A stretch of 22,643 nucleotides of DNA, taken from NCBI RefSeq assembly GCF_938036805.1, contig NZ_CALHWC010000050.1:1-22643 (forward strand), in the 5' to 3' direction. The position numbers and the translations under genes were made by a program. The notes beneath the pieces were generated by a model. The model was not told where the DNA came from, ran no database searches, and saw only the letters and a program-made list of their open reading frames with translations. Position 1 is the stretch's first letter, and every line of letters starts with the position of its first letter. Source of the DNA: an uncultured Streptococcus sp. GTDB lineage: Bacteria; Bacillota; Bacilli; Lactobacillales; Streptococcaceae. Shown piece by piece: positions 8,115 through 15,771 of this stretch.

Positions 8115-8184
8115 AGAGAGTTTGAGGATGACGACCTTGTGGACGCAGTGTTGGTCTACAAGCTACGTTCTCCTCTCTCTTTTT
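8113..8184 (+). terminator. Long intrinsic terminator after thrB
   Basis: AAAGAGAG (8113-8120) pairs with CTCTCTTT (8175-8182), GAGGA with TCCTC further in, and CTTGTGGA with TCTACAAG at the top. T residues run through 8180-8184. The outer arm overlaps the thrB stop codon. Confidence 0.75.
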
Positions 8185-8257
8185 ACTTTTAATGAAATCT
8201 AAAGAGTGCTCTATCTAATCATTTTTCCCTAAGTCTATCGTAAATATCGTATAATTT

Positions 8258-8266
8258 TGATATAAT
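8258..8266 (+). promoter_or_regulatory. Extended -10 promoter of murB
   Basis: TGATATAAT (TG-A-TATAAT) lies 31 nt before the murB ATG. No convincing -35 hexamer is present, as is common for extended -10 promoters. Confidence 0.6.
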
Positions 8267-8297
8267 AGAGTGTAATTTGTAAAAAAGAGAGTAAGTC

Positions 8298-9200
8298 ATG
8301 CATAACCTAGAAAAATATTCTGCGGAATTAGAAGGAATCGACATCCGTTTCAATGAACCTTTGAGTCAATACACTTACACAAAGGTGGGCGGAGCTGCCG
8401 ATTTCTTAGTTTTTCCACGTAACCGTTATGAGTTGGCGCGGATTGTCAAATTGGCCAATCGTGAACAGATTCCTTGGTTGGTGCTTGGAAATTCAAGTAA
8501 TATTATTGTTCGAGATGGCGGTATTCGAGGCTTTGTCATCATGTTTGATAAGCTAAATAATGTAGCAGTAGATGGCTATACGATTGAGGCAGAAGCAGGT
8601 GCAAACCTAACTCAGACTACTCGTATTGCCTTGCATCATAGTTTGACTGGCTTTGAATTTGCCTGCGGTATCCCGGGTAGTGTCGGCGGTGCTGTCTTTA
8701 TGAATGCTGGCGCTTATGGCGGAGAAATTGCTCATGTGCTTGTTTCTTGCAAGGTCTTGACACCTGAAGGAGAAATTAAGACCTTGGATGCGCGTGATAT
8801 GCGATTTGGTTATCGTCATTCACTTATTCAAGAAACTGGCGACATTGTCATTTCAGCTAAGTTTGGTCTGGCACCAGGTGTCCACCAAAACATTCATCAG
8901 GAAATGGAACGTCTGACCTATCTGCGTGAACTCAAGCAGCCTTTGGAATATCCATCATGTGGGTCGGTCTTTAAGCGTCCTTTGGGGCATTTTGCTGGTC
9001 AGCTCATCAGTGAGGCCGGTTTAAAAGGCTATCGAATCGGTGGTGTAGAGGTTTCAGAAAAACATGCTGGTTTCATGATTAATGTCGATCATGGTACAGC
9101 TAGCGATTATGAAGAGTTGATTGCTCATGTCATTAAAACAGTCGAGGAGCATTCAGGTGTCACTCTGGAACGAGAAGTTCGAATTATTGGAGAAGCATAA
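8298..9200 (+). CDS. murB: UDP-N-acetylenolpyruvoylglucosamine reductase
   Basis: An FAD- and NADPH-dependent cytoplasmic enzyme that makes UDP-N-acetylmuramic acid, the second committed step of peptidoglycan precursor synthesis. It has 300 residues, the normal length of the compact Gram-positive type. FAD-domain motifs are TKVGGAADFLVFP, LGNSSNIIVRDGG and FACGIPGSVGGAVFMNAGAYGG. The substrate domain has the catalytic-serine segment YPSCGSVFKRP, then GLKGYRIGGVEVSEKHAGF and the C-terminal acid segment GVTLEREVRIIGEA. The ribosome site is modest (GAGAG about 7 nt before the ATG). Its own extended -10 promoter lies upstream. It is followed at 203 nt by potABCD, a linkage known in streptococci. 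Confidence 0.96.
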   Translation: MHNLEKYSAELEGIDIRFNEPLSQYTYTKVGGAADFLVFPRNRYELARIVKLANREQIPWLVLGNSSNIIVRDGGIRGFVIMFDKLNNVAVDGYTIEAEAGANLTQTTRIALHHSLTGFEFACGIPGSVGGAVFMNAGAYGGEIAHVLVSCKVLTPEGEIKTLDARDMRFGYRHSLIQETGDIVISAKFGLAPGVHQNIHQEMERLTYLRELKQPLEYPSCGSVFKRPLGHFAGQLISEAGLKGYRIGGVEVSEKHAGFMINVDHGTASDYEELIAHVIKTVEEHSGVTLEREVRIIGEA

Positions 9201-9295
9201 GAGTCCAATATGTAATTATCTGATTGCTTTTCTAAGATTTGTCTAAGTCTTTGGGATAGCCCATATCCATGTGTCATTAGTAAAGGGGGTGAAAG

Positions 9296-9348
9296 CCTAT
9301 CGATATCGCAAGTATGCAGGGCCATAGTAGCCCTCGAGAGGTTTTTTT
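9296..9348 (+). terminator. Terminator-like leader hairpin between murB and potA
   Basis: CCTATCG (9296-9302) pairs with CGAGAGG (9335-9341) with one mismatch. Inside it AGGGC (9318-9322) pairs with GCCCT (9330-9334), and seven T follow (9342-9348). A second hairpin downstream pairs TTTTTGGT with GCCAAAAA and would use part of the T run. It could simply end the murB transcript or attenuate read-through into potABCD. Confidence 0.65.
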
Positions 9349-9403
9349 GGTCTGACAGAGCCAAAAATCTGTTAATACATGGAAAAGAAGGAATTTATGC
9401 CAA

Positions 9404-10561
9404 TTGAAAAAACCAATTATTGAGTTCAAAAACGTTTCGAAGGTTTTTGAAGACAGTAACACCGTCGTTCTCAAAGATATTAACTTTGAATTAGAAGAAG
9501 GAAAATTTTATACGCTTCTAGGAGCTTCTGGCTCTGGGAAGTCAACCATCCTTAATATTATTGCAGGACTGCTAGATGCGACAACGGGAGACATCTTTTT
9601 GGATGGCGTCCGCATCAATGACATTCCTACAAATAAGCGGGATGTTCACACAGTATTTCAGTCCTATGCCCTTTTCCCGCATATGAATGTTTTTGAGAAT
9701 GTAGCCTTTCCGTTGCGGTTGCGGAAGGTAGACAAAAAAGAAATTGAAGAACGGGTTACTGAAGTTCTGAAAATGGTTCAGCTGGAAGGATATGAGCGCC
9801 GTTCAATTCGGAGACTGTCAGGCGGTCAACGCCAGCGGGTAGCCATTGCCCGTGCCATCATCAATCGGCCGCGGGTTGTCCTACTAGACGAGCCTCTTTC
9901 TGCGCTGGATTTGAAGTTGCGGACGGATATGCAATATGAGCTCCGTGAACTTCAACAGCGCCTCGGGATCACTTTTGTCTTTGTCACTCACGATCAGGAA
10001 GAAGCCCTAGCTATGAGTGACTGGATTTTTGTCATGAACGAAGGGGAGATTGTCCAGTCAGGAACGCCAGTGGATATCTATGATGAGCCAATTAACCACT
10101 TTGTTGCGACCTTTATCGGAGAATCTAATATCCTTCCAGGTAAGATGATCGAAGACTACTTGGTTGAGTTCAATGGCAAGCGTTTTGAAGCAGTTGACGG
10201 AGGCATGCGACCAAACGAATCCGTTGAAGTGGTGATTCGTCCAGAGGATTTGCGCATTACTCTGCCTGAAGAAGGAAAACTGCAGGTTAAAGTAGATACC
10301 CAGCTTTTCCGCGGGGTTCATTATGAAATCATCGCCTATGATGAACTCGGAAATGAATGGATGATTCACTCGACCCGCAAGGCCATCGTCGGAGAAGAAA
10401 TCGGTCTGGACTTTGAGCCAGAGGATATCCATATCATGCGCCTCAATGAAACCGAAGAAGAATTTGATGCTCGGATTGAAGAATACGTAGAAATCGAAGA
10501 ACAAGAAGCAGGGCTGATCAATGCCATTGAGGAGGAAAGAGATGAAGAAAACAACCTCTAA
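9404..10561 (+). CDS. potA: Spermidine/putrescine ABC transporter ATP-binding protein
   Basis: Energises polyamine import with PotB, PotC and PotD. It has 385 residues: an ABC domain with Walker A GASGSGKST (40-48), Q-loop VFQSYALFP, signature LSGGQRQ (138-144) and Walker B VVLLDEP (158-164), then a TOBE-type C-terminal domain (about 240-345) and an acidic tail. The start is a TTG; no in-frame ATG precedes Walker A. GAAGGAA (9387-9393) is 10 nt upstream. An ATG at 9397, closer to this ribosome site, is out of frame and stops after eight codons (see findings). PotA and PotB overlap by 20 nt, so the operon is tightly coupled. The sequence is very close to the pneumococcal protein as remembered. 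Confidence 0.96.
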   Translation: MKKPIIEFKNVSKVFEDSNTVVLKDINFELEEGKFYTLLGASGSGKSTILNIIAGLLDATTGDIFLDGVRINDIPTNKRDVHTVFQSYALFPHMNVFENVAFPLRLRKVDKKEIEERVTEVLKMVQLEGYERRSIRRLSGGQRQRVAIARAIINRPRVVLLDEPLSALDLKLRTDMQYELRELQQRLGITFVFVTHDQEEALAMSDWIFVMNEGEIVQSGTPVDIYDEPINHFVATFIGESNILPGKMIEDYLVEFNGKRFEAVDGGMRPNESVEVVIRPEDLRITLPEEGKLQVKVDTQLFRGVHYEIIAYDELGNEWMIHSTRKAIVGEEIGLDFEPEDIHIMRLNETEEEFDARIEEYVEIEEQEAGLINAIEEERDEENNL

Positions 10562-11348
10562 CCTTTTTATGCTTCCATATTTTCTTTGGATTCTGCTTTT
10601 TGTCCTAGCTCCAGTGATAATGATTGTCTGGAAATCATTCTTTAATATCGAAGGGCAGTTCACGCTGGAAAACTATCGGATTTATTTCACGTCGCAGAAT
10701 TTGACCTATCTGAAAATGAGCTTTAACTCGGTATTTTATGCAGGCATCATCACCTTGGTGACCTTACTCATATCCTATCCGACTGCTTATTTTTTGACCC
10801 AGCTTAAGCATCGCCAGCTCTGGCTGATGCTGATTGTCCTGCCGACTTGGATCAATCTTTTGCTCAAGGCCTATGCCTTTATCGGCATTTTTGGACAAAA
10901 CGGATCGGTGAATGAATTTCTGATCTTTATCGGTATCGGTCCCAAGCAGATTCTTTTCACTGACTTTTCTTTTATCTTTGTTGCCAGCTACATTGAGCTG
11001 CCCTTTATGATTCTGCCGATTTTCAACGTCTTGGATGATTTGGATCCCAATCTCATCAATGCTAGCTATGACTTGGGTGCCAATCGTTGGCAGACTTTCC
11101 GCAATGTCGTCTTTCCGCTTTCAATGAATGGTGTGAGAAGTGGCGTTCAGTCAGTCTTTATTCCCAGTCTCAGCCTCTTCATGCTGACGCGTTTGATTGG
11201 TGGAAATCGTGTCATTACGCTGGGAACAGCCATTGAACAGCATTTCTTGACAACGCAAAACTGGGGAATGGGCTCAACCATCGGAGTGGTTCTGATTATT
11301 GCCATGCTCTTCACCATGTGGGCAACCAAGGAAAGGAGAGAACGATGA
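10542..11348 (+). CDS. potB: Spermidine/putrescine ABC transporter permease PotB
   Basis: First membrane subunit of the polyamine importer, 268 residues. The start used here (MKKTTSNLFMLPYF) follows a perfect GAGGAGG site inside the end of potA; an in-frame ATG 21 nt earlier would precede that site. It has about six hydrophobic spans. The ATPase-coupling EAA loop reads SYDLGANRWQTFRNVVFPL, near residues 180-200. An early FWILLFVLAPVIMIVWKSFF span is typical for PotB/CysT-type permeases. It overlaps potC by the four bases ATGA, so translation is coupled. Confidence 0.95.
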   Translation: MKKTTSNLFMLPYFLWILLFVLAPVIMIVWKSFFNIEGQFTLENYRIYFTSQNLTYLKMSFNSVFYAGIITLVTLLISYPTAYFLTQLKHRQLWLMLIVLPTWINLLLKAYAFIGIFGQNGSVNEFLIFIGIGPKQILFTDFSFIFVASYIELPFMILPIFNVLDDLDPNLINASYDLGANRWQTFRNVVFPLSMNGVRSGVQSVFIPSLSLFMLTRLIGGNRVITLGTAIEQHFLTTQNWGMGSTIGVVLIIAMLFTMWATKERRER

Positions 11349-12118
11349 AAAAATTTGCTAATCTCTATTTAGCGATCGTGTTTCTAATCCTTTATCTTCC
11401 GATCTTTTATTTGATTGCCTATGCTTTCAATGCTGGCGATGATATGAATAAATTTACTGGCTTTGATCTGGTTCATTTTCAAAAGTTGTTTGAAGATTCA
11501 CGCTTGATTTTGATTTTGGCGCAGACTTTCTTCTTAGCCTTTCTTTCTTCCCTCATTGCTACTATTATCGGAACTTTTGGTGCTATTTATATTTACCAAG
11601 CCCGTAAAAAATATCAGGATGCCTTCTTATCCATCAATAATATTTTGATGGTGGCACCTGACGTTATGATTGGGGCTAGCTTCCTGATTCTCTTTACCAC
11701 GGCTAAATTCCAATTGGGCTTTGTATCTGTTTTGGCCAGTCACGTTGCCTTTTCAATTCCCATTGTGGTGCTGATGATTTTGCCAAGGTTGAAAGAAATG
11801 AATGATGACATGATTAAAGCTGCTTATGATTTGGGAGCTAGTCAAGTCCAGATGCTCAAGGAAATCATGCTGCCTTATCTGACACCAGCCATCATTGCCG
11901 GTTATTTTATGGCTTTCACCTATTCACTCGATGACTTTGCTGTGACCTTCTTTGTGACAGGAAATGGCTTCTCGACTCTTTCAGTAGAAATTTATTCCCG
12001 TGCGCGGCAAGGAATTTCCTTGGAGATCAATGCCCTGTCTGCTCTGGTCTTTCTCTTTAGTATCGTTTTAGTCATCGGCTATTACTTTATCACGCGTGAG
12101 AAGGAGGAAGCAGCATGA
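11345..12118 (+). CDS. potC: Spermidine/putrescine ABC transporter permease PotC
   Basis: Second membrane subunit of the polyamine importer, 257 residues. The start overlaps the potB stop (ATGA) and has AAAGGAGAG about 5 nt upstream. The sequence has about six hydrophobic segments, an N-terminal LYLAIVFLILYLPIFYLIAY span, and the EAA coupling loop AAYDLGASQVQMLKEIMLP. The YSLDDFAVTFFVTGNGFSTL stretch is characteristic of PotC. It overlaps potD, again by ATGA. PotB and PotC together form the channel served by PotA. Confidence 0.95.
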   Translation: MKKFANLYLAIVFLILYLPIFYLIAYAFNAGDDMNKFTGFDLVHFQKLFEDSRLILILAQTFFLAFLSSLIATIIGTFGAIYIYQARKKYQDAFLSINNILMVAPDVMIGASFLILFTTAKFQLGFVSVLASHVAFSIPIVVLMILPRLKEMNDDMIKAAYDLGASQVQMLKEIMLPYLTPAIIAGYFMAFTYSLDDFAVTFFVTGNGFSTLSVEIYSRARQGISLEINALSALVFLFSIVLVIGYYFITREKEEAA

Positions 12119-13185
12119 AAAAACTCTATTCGTTTTTAGCAGGGGTTCTTGCTATTATCCTGATTTTGTGGGGAATCAGCTATCGGATTGAAAGCAGAAC
12201 CAATAGCAAGGGTAGTGATAAATTGGTTGTCTACAACTGGGGAGATTATATCGATCCAGACTTGCTGACTGAGTTTACCAAGGAAACAGGTGTGCAGGTC
12301 CAGTACGAAACTTTCGACTCCAACGAAGCTATGTACACGAAAATCAAACAGGGTGGAACAACCTACGATATTGCCATCCCTAGTGAGTACATGATTGCCA
12401 AGATGATGAAGGAAGACTTGGTGGAAAAATTGGATCATAGCCAGATCAAAGGCTTGGAAAATATTGGTTCAGACTTTTTGGATCAGCCCTTTGATCCAGG
12501 AAATCAGTATTCCATTCCTTATTTCTGGGGAACGCTAGGCATTGTTTACAATACTAAAATGGTCGAGCACGCGCCTGAGCACTGGAACGATCTCTGGAAG
12601 CCAGAATACAGAAACTCCATCATGATGATTGACGGAGCCCGCGAAGTCATGGGGATTGGTCTGAACTCGAATGGTTATAGCCTTAACTCCAAAGATGCTG
12701 ACCAGCTGCAGGAGGCTGTCGATAAGCTTTATACTCTGACGCCCAATATCAAGGCCATCGTCGCTGATGAGATGAAGGGCTACATGATTCAGAATAACGC
12801 GGCTATTGGCGTGACCTTCTCTGGCGAAGCTCGCCAAATGCTGGAAGCTAACGAAGATTTGCGCTATGTTGTTCCGACAGAAGCCAGCAACCTTTGGTTT
12901 GATAATATCGTCATTCCTAAAACCGTAAAAAATAAAAAAGCTGCCTATCAGTTTATTAATTTCATGCTGAGACCGGAAAATGCTTATAAGAATGCGCTCT
13001 ATGTCGGCTATTCAACGCCAAACCTTCCTGCTAAGGCCATGCTGCCAGAAGAAGTACAGGAGGACGAGGCTTTCTATCCAACCGAAGAAACCATGAAGCA
13101 TCTGGAAGTCTATCAGCAATTAGGACCAAAATGGCTCGGAACTTACAATGACCTCTATCTTCAAGTCAAAATGTATCGCAAGTAG
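12115..13185 (+). CDS. potD: Spermidine/putrescine-binding protein PotD
   Basis: Extracellular polyamine receptor of the PotABCD importer, 356 residues. The N-terminus MKKLYSFLAGVLAIILILWG is a signal/anchor sequence. The mature part begins KLVVYNWGDYIDPDLLTEF and continues with YDIAIPSEYM, SIPYFWGTLGIVYN, WNDLWKPEY, MKGYMIQNNAAIGVTFSGEA and ASNLWFDNIVIPKT, all typical of the family; the acidic and aromatic residues in these blocks line the polyamine pocket in known PotD proteins. There is no cysteine anywhere, so no lipobox: the protein must stay on the uncleaved hydrophobic anchor or be released by signal peptidase I. It is the last gene of the operon; an IS-like element begins two bases after its stop. 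Confidence 0.96.
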   Translation: MKKLYSFLAGVLAIILILWGISYRIESRTNSKGSDKLVVYNWGDYIDPDLLTEFTKETGVQVQYETFDSNEAMYTKIKQGGTTYDIAIPSEYMIAKMMKEDLVEKLDHSQIKGLENIGSDFLDQPFDPGNQYSIPYFWGTLGIVYNTKMVEHAPEHWNDLWKPEYRNSIMMIDGAREVMGIGLNSNGYSLNSKDADQLQEAVDKLYTLTPNIKAIVADEMKGYMIQNNAAIGVTFSGEARQMLEANEDLRYVVPTEASNLWFDNIVIPKTVKNKKAAYQFINFMLRPENAYKNALYVGYSTPNLPAKAMLPEEVQEDEAFYPTEETMKHLEVYQQLGPKWLGTYNDLYLQVKMYRK

Positions 13186-13221
13186 CCAAAGAGCCTGAGA
13201 TAAAATAGTTCTCGACCACAA

Positions 13222-13259
13222 AAAAGCTAGAGCTTTCCAATTGCGGAACTCTAGCTTTT
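13222..13259. terminator. Bidirectional terminator hairpin at the potD / IS junction
   Basis: AAAAGCTAGAG (13222-13232) pairs perfectly with CTCTAGCTTTT (13249-13259); inner TTCC/GGAA extends the stem. T runs follow on both strands. It lies inside the IS left end, overlaps the transposase stop codon, and is the first terminator available to potABCD. Confidence 0.8.
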
Positions 13260-14244
13260 AATTTTGACTCCTTCTCTTATTGTATTTAAGGAGATTATTG
13301 GCCATGAGCACTAATCCCATGTCAATTTTCACCTGACGCTTGCCTCTTAGGTTACATCTCTTATAACCCAAACAAGCCTTTATCTGCCCAAAGACAGGTT
13401 CCACATCAACCTTACGTTGAGCGAAAATCTGTCTACCTTCGGGAGATAAAAGCGCCTGGCATTCTTTAGCTTTTAAGTCTTGATAGCTCTCATATTTTTC
13501 AGTACGTACTGAAAAATCCTTCTTGACTTTATGCAAGACTTTCTTGAGTTTACAACGCTGGGTTTTACGTTCATCCTTCCCTTTAACGGGTGTCTCCTCA
13601 ATGTCTTGGTTCAATTTTTCCAATTCTTCTTCAAGGATTTGAGCGAATGCAAGCAACTGCTCTGAGGAGATAGGCTCTTGTGTATCCAGTTCGATAGCTT
13701 GATGGATAAGGGGAGTGATTTCTTCTTGAAAATAGACCTGTATCTGTTCTTGAAGTTTGGCGGAGAATTTCTCTGTCGCTTTCTTCCCCACGAAACTATA
13801 CTTGTTGGCGTTGGCTTCAATCTTAGTACCATCAATAAACAGACAATCTAAAGTCACTAACTCTTCCATTTTCAAACGAAGATTGAGGTCGATGAACAGA
13901 TCACGAATGAGGTCTTCCATCCCTTCAGCAACTCGAAAACGATTGATAGTGCGGTAGCTGACAACCAACTGTCCTGTTAGGTACTGCATAGCGAGATTTT
14001 CAATCATCATTTTTTCGATTTTTCGTCCAGAGAAAATTCCTTGTGAGTAGGCAAATAGTAGAGCGGCTAAAAGCATTTTAGGGTGATAAGACGGGCGACC
14101 AAAGTTATGATAGAAAGACTGAAAGTGACTGTCATCTAAGGCATTCACCACTTTTTCAAAGGTAAAGACAAGATGGTCTTGTGGCAAGAAAGAAGGGATT
14201 TCTAGTGGTAAAGTTGTTTGATTAGTGTTATAGTGAACATGCAT
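13258..14244 (-). pseudogene. IS1182-family transposase, in-frame internal deletion
   Basis: An open frame of 328 residues with an IS1182-type N-terminus (FYHNFGRPSYHPKMLLAALL, YRTINRFR), the first catalytic region LDCLFIDGTKIEANANKYSF and the C-terminal glutamate region QRKVDVEPVFGQIK followed by GYKRCNLRGK and LMANNLLKY. Full-length relatives have roughly 450-550 residues. The middle region, with the TDxDATFM block and the second catalytic Asp, is missing between KKDFSVRTEKY and KAKECQALLS, so the DDE triad is incomplete and the protein should be inactive (family knowledge plus inference). The frame is intact, which points to a clean in-frame deletion. The start has GAAAGG 7 nt upstream. 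Confidence 0.8.
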
Positions 14245-14310
14245 GGGTTAGCCTTTCTAAATGGTTTATTGTGCAATTCTATTTTACCAAGACTATCGCA
14301 ACCATGCGAA

Positions 14311-14339
14311 AAGCAACGGCAAATCCGTTGCTTATTTTT
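14311..14339 (+). terminator. Hairpin terminator in the IS right end
   Basis: AAGCAACGG (14311-14319) and CCGTTGCTT (14325-14333) pair perfectly around CAAAT and are followed by ATTTTT. On the minus strand the hairpin is followed by TTTT, so it could also stop transcription entering the transposase gene from outside. Confidence 0.65.
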
Positions 14340-14437
14340 GTGGCAAAGAGACTATTGTCCCAGACTCTTTAGTTTTAGTATTGCTTTGGTTTCACTGTCA
14401 ATAAGTGTGTTCTTTTTGAATCAGTAACTATTCCAAT

Positions 14438-15754
14438 TTATCTATCTTGAAATAAATAAAATCCCTTTGTAATACTATAAAAAATAACTAACAAAGAAAT
14501 AACTATAAGACTCGGTTGCCAGAAACCTGATATATCTACTAAACTACGGCCTAAAAATTGGCCAATAAAGCTAACTAAAATTAAAATAATTAAATTGAAA
14601 ATTACTGACACTAATAAAATTAACACCGAATGTATTATTACCTCGCCTATACGTATTTTAAAAAGTTGTAATCTTGACACTCCCAGTGTCTTTAACTGTT
14701 TAATGTCCTCAATATCTTTATTAGAAGATAAAATTGTAAGAGAAATAGAACTAGTAATAATCAGAATAATTGGAGCAGACAGATAAGCAATAAAGGAAGC
14801 TCTTGCTTCGTTTACACTGTTTGCTGTATTCATGAATGAATACATATTTTGGGTGTAAAGAATAAATCCAGAAATGAGAGTTACTCCCATGCTCATTGAA
14901 GTTTGTATACTTTTCAAATAGCTAGGATTGGATAGTAGATTCCAAAAGCCTGTATTAATTACATAATTTTCAGTTGGAAATATCCTCATTAAAAATTTTA
15001 TTAGAGACATTTGAATTAATGGAGATAGTGATTGAATAATAAGGATGTGAATAATTAATAAAAATAATATTATGCTTGACTGTGTTGCAATTATTTCTTT
15101 ATTTCTGATAAAACCTGCTGAAACAATAGAACCTATACATAGTAACCATAGGAATAAACGAACAGAGATGTTAACAAATCCAGTTACTGTAACTTTTCTT
15201 TTTTTCTTTTCTGGTTTTAATATTGATGATATTTTAAGTATTCGACTTGAATAAAAGTAAGCCCCTATTCCGGCAATTGTTGGGACTATAAAAACACTCA
15301 ATAAAATTGATTGAATGTTGGCTGTAATAACTAAATCAGGTAACTCATCTCTTCCTAATAAATTTTGTAAAAATTTGTAGTAACTATCTGCCATGATAAA
15401 TGAAAGTATTGTACCAATACTACTAACAATCGCTGCCATTAAATAAAACTGTCCAGATACTAATAAAGATAGCTGAGTTCTACTTGCGCCTAAGATAGCC
15501 CATAATTGGTAATCCTTTTTAAAGATATCTATTAGCAGTCTTATATTATTTGAAATAAGGAAAAATAGAGTAGTCCCGCCAAAAATTATTAGCATTTGAA
15601 AAAGTTGTGAAGCGTTAATATTAGCAGTCTTTATTGAACTAGCAATACCAAATAAAGATGTTCCAACAATTAGGCTAGATACAAATAGTAATGGTATTGT
15701 TCCTAACCATTGTCTTTTTGAGTACTGAAATTGGTAAATGATTAATTTTAGCAT
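14438..15754 (-). CDS. FtsX-family ABC transporter permease, unknown substrate
   Basis: A 438-residue, very hydrophobic protein with about ten membrane spans in two similar halves. Each half carries an FtsX-type coupling motif: LWAILGASRTQL (about residue 84) and LKTLGVSRLQL (about 354). There is no large extracellular domain of the BceB kind and no MacB periplasmic domain, so a bacitracin-type detoxification module is not supported. Paired with the ATPase upstream (17-nt gap), it probably forms a lipid- or peptide-related exporter or immunity pump; the substrate is unknown. Its start has GAGGAGGATTTATT, almost identical to that of the ATPase. Base composition is far more AT-rich than flanking genes (for example 10 G/C in bases 14581-14640), suggesting transfer. 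No regulator gene is adjacent. Confidence 0.85.
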   Translation of the reverse strand: MLKLIIYQFQYSKRQWLGTIPLLFVSSLIVGTSLFGIASSIKTANINASQLFQMLIIFGGTTLFFLISNNIRLLIDIFKKDYQLWAILGASRTQLSLLVSGQFYLMAAIVSSIGTILSFIMADSYYKFLQNLLGRDELPDLVITANIQSILLSVFIVPTIAGIGAYFYSSRILKISSILKPEKKKRKVTVTGFVNISVRLFLWLLCIGSIVSAGFIRNKEIIATQSSIILFLLIIHILIIQSLSPLIQMSLIKFLMRIFPTENYVINTGFWNLLSNPSYLKSIQTSMSMGVTLISGFILYTQNMYSFMNTANSVNEARASFIAYLSAPIILIITSSISLTILSSNKDIEDIKQLKTLGVSRLQLFKIRIGEVIIHSVLILLVSVIFNLIILILVSFIGQFLGRSLVDISGFWQPSLIVISLLVIFYSITKGFYLFQDR

Positions 15755-15771
15755 AATAAATCCTCCTCAAA

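Larger units (their letters stand above)
13188..14370 (-). mobile_element. Shortened IS1182-family-like insertion sequence
   Basis: About 1.18 kb carrying one transposase gene on the minus strand. The imperfect terminal inverted repeats span roughly 13188-13228 and 14330-14370: AAAGAGCCTGAGATAAAATA on the left, AAAGAGTCTGGGACAATAGT on the right (read inward), then a shared CCACAAAAA block. Hairpins near both ends may insulate it from outside transcription. No clear target duplication can be read. Family members are usually 1.6-1.9 kb; the deficit matches the internal loss in the transposase. The element starts 2 bp after potD. Confidence 0.75.

Noticed and set aside
9280..9400. Known riboswitch in the pot leader
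   Set aside because: Compared from memory with preQ1, THF, SAM, Mn, fluoride and guanidine classes; none of their conserved cores is present. Kept only as a terminator/attenuator candidate.
9397..9423. ATG at 9397 as the true potA start
   Set aside because: It is out of frame with PotA and stops after eight codons unless one A is lost; the TTG start gives the N-terminus known from relatives. Kept as a finding, not as the gene start.
10058..10663. 201-codon open frame on the minus strand opposite the potA end and potB start
   Set aside because: It is the complement of well-supported PotA and PotB coding sequence, shows no recognisable domain, and the pot genes have proper ribosome sites and overlaps.
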